Positions 1-6,726 of a DNA stretch of 9,711 nt are shown here, one piece after another. The stretch comes from Verrucomicrobiia bacterium (GTDB lineage: Bacteria > Verrucomicrobiota > Verrucomicrobiae > Limisphaerales > UBA11358). Numbering within the stretch: position 1 is the first letter of the stretch; each line of letters begins with the position of its first letter. The position numbers and the translations under genes were made by a program. The notes beneath the pieces were generated by a model that saw only the letters and a program-made list of their open reading frames with translations, searched no databases and was not told the DNA's origin. Location: NCBI GenBank assembly GCA_030042375.1, contig JASHZU010000369.1, positions 1 through 9,711 on the forward strand, in the 5' to 3' direction.

Positions 1-1
1 C

Positions 2-1243
2 CCGGGCATCAACGGCGTCATCGCGGCGGCCACCATTGAAGGCATCAACCGCGGGTTCGAGGTCATCGGCTTCCGCGACGGTTTCAAATGGCTCGCCCAG
101 GGCGACAAGCCCGATTGCAAGCCGCTGAGTATCCGCGAGGTGCGGGACATCCACCTGCGCGGCGGTTCCATCCTGGGCACCGCGCGCACGAACCCCACCA
201 AATCCGAAGCCAGCATGCAAAGCGTGCTCGGCAATTTCAAAAACCTGGGCATCACCGCGCTCGTGACCATCGGCGGCGACGATACCGCTTTCTCCGCCAG
301 CCATGTGGCCAAGCGCAGCAACGGAAAAATCCGTGTGGCCCACGTGCCCAAGACCATTGACAACGATTTGCCGCTGCCCGGTTCTACGCCCACCTTCGGC
401 TTTGAGACCGCGCGCCACAATGGCGTCTATATTGTCCGCAACCTCGCTGAAGATGCCCGCACCACTTCGCGCTGGTACATCATCATCAGCATGGGACGCG
501 CCGCCGGCCATCTTGCCCTGGGCATTGCCAAAGCTTCCGCCGCCACTCTCTGCGTCATCCCCGAAGAATTTAAGGACCGCCAGGCCACCGTGGACGAAGT
601 CTGCGATATCATCATCGGCTCTATTATCAAACGCCGCGCCGAAGGTCTCCACTACGGCGTTGTCGTTCTGGCTGAAGGACTCGTTGAATCCCTTGGCGAA
701 CAGGGCCTCATCAAGGCCGTGCCGGATGGTCAGCTCGATCGCTTTGGCAAAGTTGTGCGCGACGACCACGGCCATCTGCGCCTGGGCGAAATCGAATTTG
801 GCCGTCTCATGAAAGAGCTGCTCACGCAGCGTCTTGAAAAGCTCGGCATCAAGATGACGTTCATTGACAAAGACCTCGGCTACGAGTTGCGCTGCGCCGA
901 CCCCGTGCCTTTTGACGCCGAATACACGCGCGACCTCGGCTATGCCGCGGTGAAATTCCTGCTTTCGCCCGAATCCGAAAAATACGGCGCTATCATCAGT
1001 TTTGTGGACGGCAAAATGATCCCGTTGCCTTTCGAAAAAATGCTCGATCCCAAGACAGGCCGCATGCAAAACCGCAAAGTCAACGTGGCTGGCGAGGCCT
1101 ACGAATGCGCCTGCGCCTACATGATTCGCCTTGAGCGGGACGATTTTGAAGACGAACGCAAAGCCGGTAAACTCGGCAGCGTCGTCGGCCTTTCGGCCGC
1201 CGAGTTCCGCACCCGCTTTGGCTATCTCGCCGGGGTGAAATAA
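2..1243 (+). CDS. pfp: 6-phosphofructokinase, probably pyrophosphate-dependent (5' end missing)
   Basis: This enzyme phosphorylates fructose 6-phosphate to fructose 1,6-bisphosphate in cytoplasmic glycolysis; the PPi-using type is reversible. The frame is open from the window edge, beginning PGINGVI, the loop just after the N-terminal nucleotide-binding glycines, so only about 10-30 residues should be missing. Visible motifs are GGDDT (272-286), PKTIDND (347-367) and MGR (491-499). In E. coli numbering, ATP-dependent enzymes carry Gly104 (GGDG) and Gly124 (PGTIDND). Here Asp and Lys occupy these places, the known signature of PPi-dependent enzymes. The 413 residues present plus the missing start exceed the 320 of E. 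coli PfkA and fit longer group II enzymes. An internal GTG at 140 is not the start, because the homology continues upstream of it. An intrinsic terminator follows 27 bases after the stop. Family assignment is firm; donor specificity is inferred from two residues. Confidence 0.93.
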   Translation, partial: PGINGVIAAATIEGINRGFEVIGFRDGFKWLAQGDKPDCKPLSIREVRDIHLRGGSILGTARTNPTKSEASMQSVLGNFKNLGITALVTIGGDDTAFSASHVAKRSNGKIRVAHVPKTIDNDLPLPGSTPTFGFETARHNGVYIVRNLAEDARTTSRWYIIISMGRAAGHLALGIAKASAATLCVIPEEFKDRQATVDEVCDIIIGSIIKRRAEGLHYGVVVLAEGLVESLGEQGLIKAVPDGQLDRFGKVVRDDHGHLRLGEIEFGRLMKELLTQRLEKLGIKMTFIDKDLGYELRCADPVPFDAEYTRDLGYAAVKFLLSPESEKYGAIISFVDGKMIPLPFEKMLDPKTGRMQNRKVNVAGEAYECACAYMIRLERDDFEDERKAGKLGSVVGLSAAEFRTRFGYLAGVK

Positions 1244-1270
1244 TTCGTTCGACATGAACATTTTTATGGC

Positions 1271-1302
1271 AGGGCCGCGCAGCAGCGCGGCCTTCTTTTT
1301 TT
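1271..1302 (+). terminator. Intrinsic terminator after the phosphofructokinase gene
   Basis: A perfect 8-bp G/C stem (GGCCGCGC at 1273-1280 with GCGCGGCC at 1285-1292) encloses the tetraloop AGCA. A G-U and an A-U pair can extend its base. It is followed by the T-rich tract TTCTTTTTTT at 1293-1302. This is a textbook factor-independent terminator. Its tract ends one base before the ATG of the next gene, so it also occupies the place where that gene's ribosome binding site would be expected. Confidence 0.9.
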
Positions 1303-1303
1303 G

Positions 1304-2065
1304 ATGAACCTTCATTTCAAAGAATTCGGCCAGGGCAAACCATTGATCATGCTCCATGGCCTTTTTGGTTCGTTGGATAACTGGCTTGGCGTCGGCCCAA
1401 AGCTCGCGCCCACCTTCCATCTCTATTTCGTGGACCTGCGTAACCACGGCCTCTCACCGCACAGCGATACTATGGATTATTCGCTCATGGCCGGTGATAT
1501 CGCTGAATTTCTCGACGCGCGCCACTTGGACCGTGCGCATGTCCTGGGCCATTCCCTGGGCGGCAAAGTGGCGATGCAATTTGCTCTTACCTATCCATCT
1601 CGCGTGGATAGGCTTGTGATCGTAGACATCGCCCCGCGCAAGTACGCACCCGAACACGAACCCATTTTCAAGGCCCTTCTTGCGCTCGACCTGAAGCAAT
1701 TTCACAGCCGCAGCCAAATGGAAAACGCCCTCGCCCCGGCCATTCCCGATTTAACGCTGCGGCGCTTTCTTCTCAAAAATGTCGGGCACGATGGCCAGGT
1801 TTATAAATGGAAGATTCCCTTGGAGAATATTTTCGCCAATTACGCCAAACTCTGCGAAGCCCTTGCTTCGACAAAACAATTTGAAGGGCCGTCGCTCTTC
1901 CTGCGCGGCGGTCAATCGCCTTATGTTTCCGATGCCGATGTGCCGGAGATTCGGAAACTGTTTCCGCAGGCAACGATTGAAACGATCGCCCGGGCCCGCC
2001 ATTGGGTGCATGCCGATGCGCCGGACGAATTTATTCGGGCAGTCTCGGATTTTCTAAAGCAGTAG
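1304..2065 (+). CDS. Alpha/beta hydrolase, YbfF/ABHD11-like esterase
   Basis: This is a single-domain cytoplasmic serine hydrolase of 253 residues, close to the 254 of E. coli YbfF. The oxyanion segment HGLFGS lies at residues 18-23, VDLRNHGLS follows strand 4, and the nucleophile elbow GHSLGGK places the catalytic serine at Ser84. VDIAP gives Asp108 and HWVHADAPDEF gives His233. The Ser-to-Asp spacing of 24 equals my recollection of the E. coli YbfF triad (Ser89, Asp113), and the GGxSPYVS segment also matches that family. The natural substrate is not known; YbfF-type enzymes cleave short acyl esters and thioesters. A TTG at 1301 would add one Met and lies in the terminator T-tract, so the ATG at 1304 is preferred. 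There is no Shine-Dalgarno sequence, and the preceding terminator abuts the start, so initiation is unusual (leaderless or by read-through). Confidence 0.9.
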   Translation: MNLHFKEFGQGKPLIMLHGLFGSLDNWLGVGPKLAPTFHLYFVDLRNHGLSPHSDTMDYSLMAGDIAEFLDARHLDRAHVLGHSLGGKVAMQFALTYPSRVDRLVIVDIAPRKYAPEHEPIFKALLALDLKQFHSRSQMENALAPAIPDLTLRRFLLKNVGHDGQVYKWKIPLENIFANYAKLCEALASTKQFEGPSLFLRGGQSPYVSDADVPEIRKLFPQATIETIARARHWVHADAPDEFIRAVSDFLKQ

Positions 2066-2080
2066 CCGCTTTATGCCGCG

Positions 2081-2110
2081 TGGAAGAATTTTTCAAATAA
2101 ACTTTTATAT
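2081..2110 (+). promoter_or_regulatory. Possible promoter of the ftsB-like gene
   Basis: In the 72-base gap after the hydrolase, the -35-like TGGAAG (2081-2086) stands 18 bases before the -10-like TTATAT (2105-2110). The match to the vegetative consensus is weak (three of six at the -35). A start near 2117 would leave a leader of about 20 bases. The leader holds a tiny GCCG/CGGC hairpin at 2111-2121 and no clear Shine-Dalgarno sequence. Confidence 0.25.
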
Positions 2111-2137
2111 GCCGCTTCGGCGTGATTTACTCGGGGC

Positions 2138-2449
2138 ATGAACGTAAACCTGGGCATTTGGAGTGTGCTGACGAACGCCGTCCTCGTGCTGGTCGTCATC
2201 GCCGTGCTCATCCTGATTGGCACATGTTACCTGCCGGTCATCCAGGAAAACCAGCGGATGCAAACGCAAATCCTGTCGCTGGAAAAACAAGTCCAGTCGG
2301 AGGAGGAAAAATCAAAACAACTTCAAGGCGAAATTGACGCGCTGCGGAATGACCCAAAAACGGTGGAACGGATGGCACGGGACAAACTGGGTTATGCCAA
2401 ACCGGACGAGACCGTGATTTACTTCGAAAATACCAACGAATCGCACTGA
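2138..2449 (+). CDS. FtsB/DivIC-type septum formation initiator protein
   Basis: This is a small bitopic membrane protein of 103 residues with the architecture of FtsB and DivIC, which bridge early and late divisome proteins at the septum in complex with FtsL and FtsQ/DivIB. A short N-terminal stretch is followed by a hydrophobic membrane segment (about residues 11-31), a charged heptad-like coiled coil (about 36-70), and a conserved tail, NDPKTVERMARDKLGY followed by KPDETVIYF (71-96). The tail's pattern of ND/P, AR..LG and E.V.YF is the family signature. The orientation is expected to be N-terminus in and C-terminus out. It is not next to eno or ispD as in proteobacteria, so I give no symbol. 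It starts 72 bases after the hydrolase and converges with the STAS gene, 9 bases separating the two stops. Confidence 0.85.
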   Translation: MNVNLGIWSVLTNAVLVLVVIAVLILIGTCYLPVIQENQRMQTQILSLEKQVQSEEEKSKQLQGEIDALRNDPKTVERMARDKLGYAKPDETVIYFENTNESH

Positions 2450-2464
2450 GCGGAAGGCTCAGTG
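2444..2464. terminator. Inverted repeat spanning both convergent stop codons, possible bidirectional terminator
   Basis: CACTGAGC (2444-2451) and GCTCAGTG (2457-2464) form a perfect 8-bp stem with the 5-base loop GGAAG. The left arm contains the TGA of the ftsB-like gene (2447-2449) and the right arm contains the TGA of the STAS gene (2459-2461 on the - strand). The hairpin folds equally in both transcripts. On the + strand it is followed, after four bases, by only four Ts (2469-2472), and on the - strand there is no real T-run. It may act as a weak or factor-assisted terminator, or as an RNA end-stabilising hairpin. Confidence 0.5.
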
Positions 2465-2980
2465 GCAGTTTTCCAGGTTCTTTAAATCTTCGGCCAAAAA
2501 TTGCGCCACATCCTTGAAACGGGGAACGTTGTCCGGATTGACGGCCATGAGCGCCTGGTGCGCTTCCAGGCTCGTGCGGGTGATTTCCTCGCGTGAAGCA
2601 TTGATCGGCACCGGTGTTTGCTCGCAAACTTCGCCATCCAATTGCAGGGAACCGTTGACGATTTTGAACAGCGGCAGGACACCGAGATTTTCCAGCAATT
2701 CGGTGACGCGCGCATTCGGGTTGGACAATTCAATGCGGCCGTTGGGCGAGGACGCGGGAGTTAATTTGATTCCAAATCCGGCGAGCACGCCCAGAAACGT
2801 GCTGTCCATCAGGACGCATTCCGACAAATCGATGATAAAATGCCCGTAACCCCGCTGAATCAATTCCGCCAGGAGAGTCTTAAAATCGGGGCTGAAAGTA
2901 AAATTGGCCCGGCCTGCGATTCTGACGCAAGCGAAACTTTTGCCAACCAAAACCGACATTTTTGCTGATGGTGATGCCAT
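2459..2980 (-). CDS. STAS-domain protein, anti-sigma factor antagonist-like
   Basis: This cytoplasmic protein has 173 residues. Its first 115 or so form a STAS fold like SpoIIAA/RsbV, proteins that switch a partner by phosphorylation of one serine. The core FIIDLSECVLMDSTFLGVLAGFG places the phosphorylatable serine of the D-S-T motif at Ser60, so the switch residue is intact. A tail of about 60 residues (from about CEQTPVPI to the end) goes beyond a minimal STAS domain and is rich in charged helix-forming residues; its role is unknown. The frame opens earlier, at 3037, but that start would overlap holA by 35 bases and add a basic stretch unlike the family, so the ATG at 2980 is chosen. It lies 22 bases after the holA stop, so cotranscription is likely. 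No kinase, phosphatase or sigma factor is present in the window to name its partner. Confidence 0.85.
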   Translation of the reverse strand: MASPSAKMSVLVGKSFACVRIAGRANFTFSPDFKTLLAELIQRGYGHFIIDLSECVLMDSTFLGVLAGFGIKLTPASSPNGRIELSNPNARVTELLENLGVLPLFKIVNGSLQLDGEVCEQTPVPINASREEITRTSLEAHQALMAVNPDNVPRFKDVAQFLAEDLKNLENCH

Positions 2981-3002
2981 TTCAGAAAATTCTTTCGAAA
3001 AC

Positions 3003-4139
3003 TTACGCCGCGGTTGCCTGTGGCGCTGATATCTCAACTATTATTTGCTGCAGGACGAGCGTTTTGTCAAGTCCGCTTGAGACGAGACGGCGGTTGCCGG
3101 CCAGCAGCAGATCCATCGCGCGCACCAATTCCGCACGACTGTATTTTTTTGCCTGCGGCAGCGCGCGGAAAAGGACATACGGGTTCAGCGCCAGCGGATT
3201 GAAGCGCTTGTCCGCCGGCAACCGTTCCACCGGCACACGCGCCAGCGCGGCCTTGAAACGGTTGTAATCGGTTTCCGGCTTGAGCCAGCCTTCACTGAGC
3301 ATCTCCTTGAGCATCAACATCGCGCGCACCTTGGAAATCAATCCGTAAAGCAAACCGATTTCTGATCGCTGCGACGGCCCGGATTTCATTTCCCACAATT
3401 CTTCGTCCAATCGCTTTAACAACCGCGGCAAATCTCGATCGCCCAGCGCATCGCCCAGTGCAAAGGCGCGGGCAGTTTTATTTTGTGAACAAATTGCCGC
3501 GACGTCGGCAAATTCAATGTTCTGCCGGTCACCAGTGAATAACGTTAACTTCTCGATTTCATTGTCCAGTTGTCGTGCATTCGGTCCTACCCGCGCAACC
3601 AGTTCGGCCAGCGCTTCCTCGGAAATTTCTTTTTTGCGCTCGCGAATGGCCGTGCGCGCGGCCATTTCCATGCGCTCGGCCCAATCCTTGTCGTCCGCCG
3701 AAATCGCATCAAAATTTTCTATCGAGCCGATTTTTTCAAGCGTCTTGAAAAACGTTTTGCGCCGGTCCACTTTGCCGGCGCTAATCAAAAGCCGCACATT
3801 TTCCCATTTGAAATTCTTCAGCCCGCTCGCCAAATCGCCGAGGGTTTCCCCAACGGCTTGCGCGGAGGCGGCGCGCTCTTCGCCCAGGAAACTGCAATCA
3901 CGCAGCCAGACGACCTTGGCCGAACCAAAAAACGGAAGCGTTTGGAGGGCCTCGCGAAGTTTGGCGATGGCGTTCAGCGCGTCGCCGCTATTGGTCACGG
4001 CCGCGTCAATGATTTCGTGGTCCATGCCGCCGGCTTCTTTGGACCAGGTTTGGAAAATTTCATGGGCGCGTTTTTTGACAGCAAATTCATCATCGCCGCA
4101 AATGAGCGCGAGCGGGGAAGCGGATTTGGAGGCGGGCAT
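3003..4139 (-). CDS. holA: DNA polymerase III delta subunit
   Basis: HolA is the clamp-loader subunit that opens the beta sliding clamp and works with DnaX and HolB at the replication fork. The protein has 378 residues, somewhat longer than the 340-350 of E. coli or B. subtilis. Domain I begins with the strand and motif LALICGDDEFAVKKRA (residues 10-25) and contains LPFFGSAKVVWLRD (68-81), the family's usual landmarks. Domain II contains the helix VGPNARQLDNEIEKLTLFTG (184-203). Domain III follows (about 215-378) and contains the helical collar. No Walker motifs are seen, as expected for delta. The ATG at 4139 is separated by one base from the stop of the upstream nuclease-family gene (TAAGATG), which indicates translational coupling. 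The STAS gene follows 22 bases after the stop. Confidence 0.92.
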   Translation of the reverse strand: MPASKSASPLALICGDDEFAVKKRAHEIFQTWSKEAGGMDHEIIDAAVTNSGDALNAIAKLREALQTLPFFGSAKVVWLRDCSFLGEERAASAQAVGETLGDLASGLKNFKWENVRLLISAGKVDRRKTFFKTLEKIGSIENFDAISADDKDWAERMEMAARTAIRERKKEISEEALAELVARVGPNARQLDNEIEKLTLFTGDRQNIEFADVAAICSQNKTARAFALGDALGDRDLPRLLKRLDEELWEMKSGPSQRSEIGLLYGLISKVRAMLMLKEMLSEGWLKPETDYNRFKAALARVPVERLPADKRFNPLALNPYVLFRALPQAKKYSRAELVRAMDLLLAGNRRLVSSGLDKTLVLQQIIVEISAPQATAA

Positions 4140-4140
4140 C

Positions 4141-4605
4141 TTACTCGGCGGATTCGCCGGCGCCGCTTTCGTTGATGCGATTGAGCACTTCGCTCATGTC
4201 CTCGACCTGTTCAAACAGCTCCGAGGCCACGAAGATGGGTTTCTTTTGAGCGGCGGCAATCGCCAGGCAATCGCTGGGCCGCGCATCCACTTCCACAATC
4301 TTCCTTGCCGTATGCAATTCATTTTGCTGCTGCAAAATCAGCCGGGCAAAGTAGGTGGAATTTTTCAAATCGGTGATGATGACGCGCTCAACGCTGATGC
4401 CAAAACCCTGGAAGATACGGTTGATGAGGTCGTGGGTCAGCGGGCGTTCTTTGGGCGTCTGCCGCAAAAACATGCCGATGACCGCGCCCATTTGCGGCTC
4501 GACGTTGATGACGAAAACCTTTTCGTCGTTGCCCACGAAAAGCGCACAGCCGCTGTTCGCCGGAAGAATTCCACGAATCTGCACCGGCACAACTTCGTTC
4601 TTCAT
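4141..4605 (-). CDS. Bifunctional nuclease (DUF151/BFN) family protein
   Basis: This is a single-domain cytoplasmic protein of 154 residues. The conserved family segments are all present: RPLTHDL (54-60), followed by an amphipathic helix, VERVIITDLKNSTYFARLIL (72-91), VDARPSDCLAIA (106-117) and KPIFVASELFE (122-132). Some members of this family have been reported to have both RNase and DNase activity, but for most bacteria the function is unproven, so the name should be read as a family label. The acidic tail after residue 135 lies outside the domain. A GAGG sequence lies only two bases before the ATG, closer than usual. The gene overlaps nothing upstream (35-base gap) and is coupled to holA downstream. 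Confidence 0.88.
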   Translation of the reverse strand: MKNEVVPVQIRGILPANSGCALFVGNDEKVFVINVEPQMGAVIGMFLRQTPKERPLTHDLINRIFQGFGISVERVIITDLKNSTYFARLILQQQNELHTARKIVEVDARPSDCLAIAAAQKKPIFVASELFEQVEDMSEVLNRINESGAGESAE

Positions 4606-4613
4606 GCCCTCAA

Positions 4614-4644
4614 TCTATAGGAAAAGCAGAAAAAAACAAGTCAG
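4614..4644 (-). promoter_or_regulatory. Possible promoter of the nuclease-family/holA/STAS group
   Basis: Reading the - strand, CTGACT (4639-4644, four of six to TTGACA) lies 19 bases before TATAGA (4614-4619). Transcription would start near 4607, leaving almost no leader before the ATG at 4605. The same 35-base gap holds a run of seven Ts just after the stop of the membrane gene, preceded by a stem of only about 4 bp, so partial termination is also possible. Both readings are weak. Confidence 0.25.
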
Positions 4645-6185
4645 CGCCGACGTTTTGGCTTCGGGGTCAAAGCCTGGGCCGGTTTCTGTTCCAACTGTGC
4701 TTCCGCTGGCAATTCCTCTTTTTCATCCGGAAACCAAAGGGCCACCGCGCCCAAAAACAGGGCCGTCATAAATGGATAAAAATGTCGGCCGGAAATATTG
4801 CAGGCCTGGCGAATCATCTGGTCCAAATCCCAATGCGGCATACAGGCAATGACAAACGAAAGTAAGGCAAAGACACCCAGCGTAACCACCGATAACACGC
4901 CCAGCACCGCCCGCCCGCGCGGCCGGAAAATGAGCGATAAAACGATGAGCCCGATGAGCAACCATGGCAATACCGACAGTTCCGGATTCAAAAGGCTGCC
5001 CGGGCCGGTCCATTGGCCGATCCATTGCAAATGCTCTCCATTGGGCTGCCATTTAAAAAAGTCTGCGCTAAAAAAACGGGCAAAAATGTTCATGAACAGC
5101 ACCTGTGGAAAATGATGCAAAACCGAACCCGGTGCGGCAAAGAAACCGCCTGCCCAATGTGATTCCGGATGCGCCACGGGCTTGGTCAGCCGGTATAAAC
5201 CGTATGGCACTAATGATGTGATGGCCGCTCCCGCGCTTATCCAAAGGGTTTTATCACGCAACCAGCCGCGCCGCAGGCAAAACGGCAGGAGTGTGCAGGC
5301 GCAAAACGCCGCGAAAATCGCCCCTTCCAGTTTGGTCGAAAAACAAACCGCAAATGCCAAAGGAAGGGCCGCCACAGCAATGTCTTTTCCGCGAAAAAGG
5401 GCGCTGACAATTAGCAGCGTCGTCAGGCTGATGCAGAAAAACATCGGGATGGTACCGCCTTCATTCCGAATGAATTGTATCGTCGCCGGCAAAAAAGCAA
5501 TCAACGTGACCACCGCGATGGGCAGCGGACGCGGAGTTTGCCAGACGCGCGCCAGGGAAAGGATGGCCAGGCACAGTGACACCACCATCCAAAACGGCCA
5601 GACTTTGTTAACAAATTCATCCACGCCGCCAACGGCGCCATAGCCCAGTGTATAAAGGCAAGGCACCAGCAACGGATAATCGTTATGCATGTAGCCCAAA
5701 TTGCTTTGGTGCAGGACGTTTACCAGTTGCCTGCCCTGCTCCAGGAAAAAAATTTTGGATTTAAAAACCCAGAACGCATTGGCGTCGTATTCCAACGTTC
5801 CTTCCAGCGTCGAGAGCTCGCCAAAAACCCACCACGAATAAAATAAGGGCACGAGCAAAAGCAGCCAAAAATGGCCGGCTTGAAATTTTAAAGGTTTCCA
5901 GGCTCCGGGAAGTTTCATTGCCCGCAAAACGACTTCCGCAGCACCCCCGATAATGGCCGTCCACGCCAAAAGCGGTGCACCGTTAAACCCTGCCAGCGCG
6001 CACAATAAAACCAGTTGCGTAAAAACCAGCATCCCCACACCCAGCCCGAAGGCAAACCGAAACCCAAAACCAAACTGGGCCTCGAACTTTTGCCCAAGGA
6101 TCCACCGGCTTATGCGCAGGCCTGCAAAAGCGGTCATCAACGGCAGGATAAACGCAACAAAATCAAATGGCGGAAGCTCTTTCAT
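4641..6185 (-). CDS. Polytopic membrane protein, GT-C-like glycosyltransferase candidate
   Basis: The protein has 514 residues with about 12-14 hydrophobic segments (for example near 8-26, 42-62, 68-88, 104-122, 196-214, 222-238, 246-264, 268-304, 313-331, 405-421, 427-447 and 468-486). Features that fit the GT-C superfamily (ArnT/PMT/GT39-like enzymes using polyprenyl-phosphate sugars) are an acidic loop between early segments, TLEGTLEYDANAFWVFKSK (126-144), then HNDYPLLVP (167-175), and GRHFYPFM (466-473) near the last span. The catalytic acid of GT-C enzymes usually sits in the first outer loop, and Glu132, Asp134 or the nearby acids are candidates. The C-terminus is a hydrophilic tail ending KPKRRR, probably cytoplasmic. 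The start ATG overlaps the upstream gene's stop by four bases (ATGA), so translation is coupled. No Shine-Dalgarno is seen. The membrane topology is clear; the enzymatic role is inferred from weak motifs and neighbours. It could instead be a flippase or polymerase-like protein. Confidence 0.72.
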   Translation of the reverse strand: MKELPPFDFVAFILPLMTAFAGLRISRWILGQKFEAQFGFGFRFAFGLGVGMLVFTQLVLLCALAGFNGAPLLAWTAIIGGAAEVVLRAMKLPGAWKPLKFQAGHFWLLLLVPLFYSWWVFGELSTLEGTLEYDANAFWVFKSKIFFLEQGRQLVNVLHQSNLGYMHNDYPLLVPCLYTLGYGAVGGVDEFVNKVWPFWMVVSLCLAILSLARVWQTPRPLPIAVVTLIAFLPATIQFIRNEGGTIPMFFCISLTTLLIVSALFRGKDIAVAALPLAFAVCFSTKLEGAIFAAFCACTLLPFCLRRGWLRDKTLWISAGAAITSLVPYGLYRLTKPVAHPESHWAGGFFAAPGSVLHHFPQVLFMNIFARFFSADFFKWQPNGEHLQWIGQWTGPGSLLNPELSVLPWLLIGLIVLSLIFRPRGRAVLGVLSVVTLGVFALLSFVIACMPHWDLDQMIRQACNISGRHFYPFMTALFLGAVALWFPDEKEELPAEAQLEQKPAQALTPKPKRRR

Positions 6186-6715
6186 TGCGATCTTGGAGCG
6201 GTGGGAATGCCGTTGGTCGTCAAAGGAAGCACGTGGATCTGGTTATTCGGGAAGCCTAGGATAATGTCAAATCCATGGGCTTTAATCACTTCCGGCGAAT
6301 CAGAATTGGTGCCCTCCATGTCCTCATCGTGATAAATCACTGGCCCCAGGGAAATTTCCACGTCGCGCGGGAAAAGATAGTTCCTCAAAAAATAATAGTA
6401 GCCCAGGGAGCCTGCGTTGGCGTGGCCGAGCATCCCGGCCAAATACACACGGGCGTTCGGTGGCAATGCCTGGTCGAGTTGGCGTCCCATCGCGGACAAG
6501 CCAACGCAAACACTGTCGCGCTGTATGGGATCGGTGATTTGCCGCAGCATGTCCGCGCGCTTGTCCAGGTTCGGCAGGTTGATTTGGTTTGTTTTGTCGG
6601 GATCGGGAAAAATTTGCGGCCACGCCAGGCACAACGCCAGGACAGCGATCGATACCGTCACGATCAAACCCGGGATATCAAAAGAGCGGGTGCCTGGAGC
6701 AGTCTTGAGCGTCAT
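6182..6715 (-). CDS. Single-span membrane-anchored protein of unknown family
   Basis: I do not recognise a named family. The protein has 177 residues. A short basic N-terminus (about 14 residues) is followed by a hydrophobic span at about 15-33 (IPGLIVTVSIAVLALCLAW). This is more like an anchor than a cleaved signal, because no good cleavage site follows. The rest should lie outside the cytoplasm. Its centre, LPPNARVYLAG (84-94) and YYYFLRNYLFPRDVEIS (106-122), resembles the segment often seen in the extracytoplasmic domains of large GT-C-type membrane proteins, where an inhibited strand-helix unit holds a Y.LRY.L.PR-like motif. That resemblance is from memory and is only suggestive. The gene starts 11 bases after the GT2 stop without a Shine-Dalgarno sequence, and its TGA overlaps the ATG of the polytopic protein. 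It is therefore probably a partner of that protein. Confidence 0.75.
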   Translation of the reverse strand: MTLKTAPGTRSFDIPGLIVTVSIAVLALCLAWPQIFPDPDKTNQINLPNLDKRADMLRQITDPIQRDSVCVGLSAMGRQLDQALPPNARVYLAGMLGHANAGSLGYYYFLRNYLFPRDVEISLGPVIYHDEDMEGTNSDSPEVIKAHGFDIILGFPNNQIHVLPLTTNGIPTAPRSQ

Positions 6716-6726
6716 GGCCGGGAAGT

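Noticed and set aside
1248..1269. Possible promoter TTCGAC ... TTATGG before the hydrolase
   Set aside because: The two boxes are only 10 bases apart, too close for a vegetative promoter, and the downstream terminator would stop the transcript at the start codon.
2238..2627. A 129-codon - strand frame spanning the convergent ftsB-like/STAS junction
   Set aside because: It overlaps both well-supported genes in other frames, and the translated sequence is Pro/Gly/Arg-rich with no recognisable structure.
2981..3037. Upstream start of the STAS protein at 3037
   Set aside because: It would overlap holA by 35 bases and add a basic, low-complexity N-terminus unlike STAS proteins; the ATG at 2980 fits the operon spacing.
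3517..4620. A 367-codon open frame on the + strand antisense to holA and the nuclease-family gene
   Set aside because: It lies entirely opposite two genes with clear family motifs, its translation is a Ser/Ala/Arg-rich sequence without domain-like features, and a long antisense frame is common in G+C-rich coding DNA.
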